Position numbers and translations under genes: made by a program. From contig NZ_JANUFF010000012.1 in NCBI RefSeq assembly GCF_024806495.1, forward strand, positions 62,001 through 126,000: a stretch of DNA of 64,000 nucleotides. The letters run 5' to 3'. Below are positions 60,308 to 64,000 of this stretch, in pieces. This stretch comes from Chryseobacterium sp. JUb7 (GTDB lineage Bacteria; Bacteroidota; Bacteroidia; Flavobacteriales; Weeksellaceae). The notes beneath the pieces are model-generated. The model saw only the letters and a list, made by a program, of their open reading frames with translations, made no database searches and was not told the origin of the DNA. Every line of letters starts with the position of its first letter. Positions within the stretch are counted from its first letter, which is position 1.

Positions 60308-63220
60308 ATGAAGAAATTTTTTATTTCTGTTTCACTCTTTTGTATGTTGAGTGCGATGGCTCAGAAATTTGAAACTCAGAAGCTGACGGACAATCAGGGG
60401 TACTCGTATGAAACGGTGAAGAATGACCAGTCTGGGGTAAGGGTGTATACATTAAAGAACGGATTGAAAGTATATCTTGCAAAAAATGAAGATGCCCCAA
60501 GAATCCAAACCTACATTCCGGTAAGAACAGGCTCCAATAATGACCCGAGTGATAATACGGGATTGGCTCACTATCTTGAGCATATGGTTTTCAAAGGAAC
60601 TTCGCATTTGGGGACTCAGGACTGGGCAAAAGAAAAAGTTTTGCTTCAGCAGATTTCTGATCTTTACGAACAGCATAAAGCTGAAAAAGATCCGGCGAAG
60701 AAAAAGGAATTATATAAAAAGATTGATGAAGTTTCCCAACAGGCGTCAAAATTTGCTATTGCCAATGAATATGACAAGGCTATTTCGTCTTTGGGAGCGA
60801 CAGGTACGAATGCTCATACCTGGCTGGACGAAACCGTTTACAAAAATAATATTCCTGCCAACGAACTTGCAAAATGGCTTAAAGTAGAAAAAGAACGTTT
60901 TTCTGAATTGGTTTTAAGACTTTTTCATACAGAATTGGAAGCTGTGTACGAGGAGTACAACAGAGCTCAGGATAATGACGGACGTTTGGTAAATTATGCA
61001 TTAATGGAAGCTCTTTTCCCGAAACATCCAAATGGTCAGCAGACGACGATCGGAACTTCTGAACATTTGAAAAGCCCTTCAATGGTAGCAATTCATAAGT
61101 ATTTTGATACCTATTACGTACCTAATAATATGGCTGTGGTTTTAGTTGGTGATCTGGATTTTGATAAAACGATAAAACTGGTTGATCAATATTTCGGAGC
61201 TTTCAAATACAAAGAATTGCCGATGAAAAAAATGGTAACAGAAGAGCCGATGACATCAATTGTTACAAGAACTGTGAAAAGTCCTTCTGCACCAAGAATG
61301 ACAATGGCTTGGAGAACGGATTCTTACGGAACCCAAGAAGCTAGATTGGCTGATATTGTTGCTGAAATTTTAAGTAACAGAGGTGATGCCGGTTTGATAG
61401 ATCTTAATATTAATCAAAAACAAAAAACATTAGGAGCAGGAGCTTATGAATCTCCGTTCAAAATGTATGGCTCGTTTGCTTTGACGGTAACTCCTAAAGA
61501 AGGGCAAAGTTTTGATGAGGCTAAAAAATTATTATTGGGCCAGGTTGATCTGGTGAAAAAAGGGCAATTTCCTGATTGGATGCTGAAGGCTATCGTTAAT
61601 GATAAGAGAGTTCAGAGAATGAAGACCTGGGAAACGGCAGATGGCTTGGCAACTAATCTTTATGATTCTTACATCAATGGAAGAACATGGGAACAGGAAG
61701 TGGATGAGATTAATAAATATGAGAAAATTACAAAAGCAGATATTGTAAAATTTGCGAATGAATTTTTCAAGGATAATTATGTTGTCGTTTATAAAGAAAA
61801 AGGAGTTAATGATAAATTGGTTCGTGTAGAGAATCCTGGGATTACACCAATTGAGCTGAACAGAGGTGCACAGTCACCATTCCTGAAAGATGTTCTTGCG
61901 ATCAAACCAGTAGAGATCAAGCCTGAATTTATCGATTATAAAACAGCCATCCAGACTTCTCAAATTAAAGATAAAAAAGTAAGTTTTGTAAAAAATAAGT
62001 ACAACGAAATTGCTCAGGTAAATTATATTTTCCCGTTCGGAACAGATAATGATAAAGAACTGTCTCTTGCTATTACAGCTCTGGAATATTTGGGAACCGA
62101 TAAATATACTCCTGAACAGCTGAAGGAAGAATTCTATAAATTAGGAATTTCAAATTCTTTCAGAACGTCAAATGATCAGACGATTATTACTTTAAGCGGG
62201 CTTGAAAGCAATATGGAAAAAGGGGTGAAGCTGATGAATCATTTGTTGACTAACGTAAAGGCTGATAAGGCAATTTATGATCAGACGGTAAAGACGATTC
62301 TTGAAGCAAGAGAAGTTGCTAAAAAAGATAAAGCCAGAATCATGAATGCTTTGAGCAATTATGCAAAATACGGAAAAGATTCCCGAATGACAGATATTGT
62401 TTCTAAAGAGCGTATGCAAAGCCTTAATGTCGCTGATCTGATGAAGAAGATCAAAACAATCAATCAATATCCATATGAAGTTTTCATTTATGGTCAGGAT
62501 CAGCAGACTTTAGAAAAAGCAGTGAAACCTTATATTGCCAATACGACATTGCAGCCTGCAAAAGCAAAAGTATATGCTGAGCCTGCAACTGAAGGAAAAG
62601 TGTATTTTACAAACTACGACATGGTGCAAATGGAAATGTCTAAAATTGCAAAAGGGAGCAACGTGAATCTTGGAAACTTTGGTAAAGCCAATGTTTTCAA
62701 CGAGTATTTCGGTCGCGGACTGTCTTCTATTGTTTTCCAGGAGATCAGAGAAAGTAAGTCTTTGGCTTATTCTGCTTATGTTTCTTATGCAAACGCCAGT
62801 GAAAGCAATCATCCGAATTATGTGACTAATTATATCGGAACACAGTCGAACAAACTTCCGTTAGCCGTTACTGCTATGAATGATCTTATGGCGCAGTTGC
62901 CACAAATTCCTGCTCAGTTTGAAAACTCCAGAGGATCTGCATTGAAACAAATCGCTTCAAACAGAATCAACAGAACGAGTATTTTCTTTAACCAGTTAGC
63001 ATTGAAAAAACTGGGCGTAGATTATGATATCAGAAAAGATGTATATTCTGAAATCCAGGGTCTGACCTTACCACAGCTAACCAGTTTCTATGACACAGAA
63101 ATTAAACCATTAAAATACAATACAGCCATCATCGGGAAAAAAGAAAACCTGAATATGGAATCTATTAATAAGATGGGGCAGTTTACAGAAGTTTCTCTTG
63201 AAGAGATTTTTGGATACTAA
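60308..63220 (+). CDS. Secreted M16 family zinc peptidase (insulinase type)
   Basis: A 970-residue peptidase with a signal peptide ending in SAMAQ. The inverted zinc motif is His88-Tyr-Leu-Glu91-His92 (LAHYLEHMVFKG), with a distal acid downstream in ELEAVYEEYNRA. The two homologous halves of the M16 fold are visible; the second lacks the zinc motif. It degrades peptides in the periplasm. It interrupts the pigment block but probably is not part of the pathway. Confidence 0.94.
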   Translation: MKKFFISVSLFCMLSAMAQKFETQKLTDNQGYSYETVKNDQSGVRVYTLKNGLKVYLAKNEDAPRIQTYIPVRTGSNNDPSDNTGLAHYLEHMVFKGTSHLGTQDWAKEKVLLQQISDLYEQHKAEKDPAKKKELYKKIDEVSQQASKFAIANEYDKAISSLGATGTNAHTWLDETVYKNNIPANELAKWLKVEKERFSELVLRLFHTELEAVYEEYNRAQDNDGRLVNYALMEALFPKHPNGQQTTIGTSEHLKSPSMVAIHKYFDTYYVPNNMAVVLVGDLDFDKTIKLVDQYFGAFKYKELPMKKMVTEEPMTSIVTRTVKSPSAPRMTMAWRTDSYGTQEARLADIVAEILSNRGDAGLIDLNINQKQKTLGAGAYESPFKMYGSFALTVTPKEGQSFDEAKKLLLGQVDLVKKGQFPDWMLKAIVNDKRVQRMKTWETADGLATNLYDSYINGRTWEQEVDEINKYEKITKADIVKFANEFFKDNYVVVYKEKGVNDKLVRVENPGITPIELNRGAQSPFLKDVLAIKPVEIKPEFIDYKTAIQTSQIKDKKVSFVKNKYNEIAQVNYIFPFGTDNDKELSLAITALEYLGTDKYTPEQLKEEFYKLGISNSFRTSNDQTIITLSGLESNMEKGVKLMNHLLTNVKADKAIYDQTVKTILEAREVAKKDKARIMNALSNYAKYGKDSRMTDIVSKERMQSLNVADLMKKIKTINQYPYEVFIYGQDQQTLEKAVKPYIANTTLQPAKAKVYAEPATEGKVYFTNYDMVQMEMSKIAKGSNVNLGNFGKANVFNEYFGRGLSSIVFQEIRESKSLAYSAYVSYANASESNHPNYVTNYIGTQSNKLPLAVTAMNDLMAQLPQIPAQFENSRGSALKQIASNRINRTSIFFNQLALKKLGVDYDIRKDVYSEIQGLTLPQLTSFYDTEIKPLKYNTAIIGKKENLNMESINKMGQFTEVSLEEIFGY

Positions 63221-63244
63221 TTTTTAGTGTAAATATAAAATTTG

Positions 63245-63276
63245 AAAGTGGGGTAGAAATACCTCACTTTTTATTT
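63245..63276 (+). terminator. Terminator of the M16 peptidase gene
   Basis: AAAGTGGGGTA (63245-63255) and TACCTCACTTT (63260-63270) form an 11-bp stem with one G-T pair around GAAA, then TTATTT. It is 24 bp after the stop codon. Confidence 0.88.
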
Positions 63277-63304
63277 GAATAAATTCTGTGATGCCTGGAA
63301 ATAA

Positions 63305-63332
63305 CAAAAGCTGTACAAACGTACAGCTTTTA
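63305..63332 (-). terminator. Terminator of the ApeP-like gene
   Basis: AAAAGCTGTAC (63306-63316) and GTACAGCTTTT (63321-63331) are perfect complements with a four-base loop. A-rich flanks make it suitable for the minus-strand gene ending at 63353; it may also back up the M16 terminator. Confidence 0.85.
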
Positions 63333-63352
63333 TATATTTACGGTGAATTTTT

Positions 63353-63796
63353 CTATGATTTCACTTCCTGAATAAACAGATTAATCTCTGCTCTGATCAA
63401 TAATTCATCATTATTAAAAGTCTCACAAAAGATATTGCAGATATTATCAAATTGAGAAATAAGAGATGCCTTAGAAATGATTTTGTCTCCCACCTTAGGT
63501 AAAGCAAATACCTCAATTTTTTTGATATTGGTAATAAAACCAATTACTTTTGTTTCTACTTCATCGCTTTTGAAAAAGCTCTGTCCGAGAATTGATGAAC
63601 AGGTCTGTGCTAAATTTTCTATTAAACCGGCTTCTGCAAATTCATGGTTATGCACGAATACATTATCCTCTAAAATTTCAAAGGAAGTCACAACTTTTTC
63701 TTTAGTTAATTCTAAAATATAGTCAGCCATCAGCATCGGTTCGCGATGCGGCAGAAAATTGTGAATATTGATGATATTTTCTTCCTTGATTTCCAT
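63353..63796 (-). CDS. ApeP-type hotdog dehydratase of the polyene cluster
   Basis: A 147-residue hotdog protein. LPHREPMLMADYI and EAGLIENLAQTCS match the 3-hydroxyacyl-ACP dehydratase family found in aryl-polyene clusters. It probably works with the FabZ-like protein encoded at 48.6-49.0 kb. The gene continues the minus-strand pigment block to the right edge and starts 6 bp after the next gene's stop. Confidence 0.85.
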   Translation of the reverse strand: MEIKEENIINIHNFLPHREPMLMADYILELTKEKVVTSFEILEDNVFVHNHEFAEAGLIENLAQTCSSILGQSFFKSDEVETKVIGFITNIKKIEVFALPKVGDKIISKASLISQFDNICNIFCETFNNDELLIRAEINLFIQEVKS

Positions 63797-63802
63797 TGAA
63801 AT

Positions 63803-64000
63803 TTATTTTACAACTGTTTTCATCTGGGAGCTTGCAATGATGTCGTCATTCAGTTTTGTAACGATATCTACCAATGTGACACCCATTATTTCATTCAGAA
63901 TGGTGACTTCTGTTTTCAATAGATCTCCCACGTGAGGTAATTTTTCGGCATCAAAAGATTTGATGACACCGATATATCCCGTCGGAGCTTCTTTTCCTAA
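63803..64000 (-). CDS. Second hotdog protein, cut by the window edge
   Basis: The last 66 codons of a minus-strand frame are visible, ending with MKTVVK and a TAA at 63803-63805. The segment LPHVGDLLKTEVTILNEIMG and VDIVTKLNDDIIASSQM are typical of the C-terminal half of hotdog dehydratases or thioesterases. It lies immediately upstream of the ApeP-like gene and is likely in the same operon. The rest of the gene lies outside the window. Confidence 0.75.
   Translation of the reverse strand, partial: LGKEAPTGYIGVIKSFDAEKLPHVGDLLKTEVTILNEIMGVTLVDIVTKLNDDIIASSQMKTVVK

Overview
The window looks like a piece of a Chryseobacterium-type chromosome (Bacteroidota, Flavobacteriia). The DNA is AT-rich, genes lack strong Shine-Dalgarno sequences, and several starts are preceded by the Bacteroidetes -7 box TAnnTTTG. 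The proteins (AcnB, two-domain HU-type protein, heme-binding domain protein, DksA-like protein without a zinc finger, PepSY-like proteins) fit this group. No rRNA, tRNA, CRISPR array or insertion sequence was seen.

Bases 1-34,000 are mostly housekeeping. In order: aconitase acnB (minus); a WG-repeat protein; a TPP riboswitch that leads into a TonB-dependent receptor, probably for thiamine or a thiamine precursor; an HU-domain membrane protein, a thioesterase and a 2-hydroxyacid dehydrogenase; a beta-lactamase-fold lipoprotein, an Ig-like lipoprotein and a heme-binding protein; a minus-strand run of NUDIX hydrolase, XerD, dCMP deaminase and enoyl-CoA hydratase; the divergent katA/oxyR pair; metK behind a SAM-II type riboswitch; an ECF-like sigma factor followed by a 44-codon gene; a YjjG-like phosphatase; two PepSY-like proteins next to a two-component system; trpS; a SanA-like protein; lspA with its neighbours; ileS; and a secreted M23 peptidase.

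From about 34.6 kb to the right edge lies an aryl-polyene/flexirubin-type pigment cluster, interrupted at 60.3-63.2 kb by an M16 peptidase. Plus-strand genes supply and extend the starter: a PaaK-like aryl-CoA ligase, an aromatic amino acid ammonia-lyase with the ASG motif (probably making 4-coumarate from tyrosine), a FabG-type ketoreductase, a ketosynthase, an acyl carrier protein, an LpxL-like acyltransferase, a CrtI-like FAD enzyme and a lipoprotein of the C45/penicillin acyltransferase fold. A halogenase-like flavoprotein diverges from the ammonia-lyase. A minus-strand block holds the rest: a GT2-DUF2062 glycosyltransferase, a dehydratase, an outer-membrane barrel, a lipoprotein, a LolA-like carrier, a polysaccharide deacetylase, two full ketosynthases, a Cys-less ketosynthase (chain-length-factor-like), a short ketosynthase-like fragment, a second carrier protein, a thioesterase, an ABC-2 exporter pair, a BtrH-like acyltransferase and a small helix-turn-helix-like protein. 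Two more hotdog proteins sit at the right edge. The dialkylresorcinol enzymes DarA and DarB are not in the window and may lie beyond it.

The most notable signals outside genes are two riboswitches and several dispersed intergenic repeat families. One copy of the GTCATTGCGAGG-type repeat lies in frame inside a ketosynthase gene. One gene of a tandem pair in the pigment region is frameshifted at a run of seven T.
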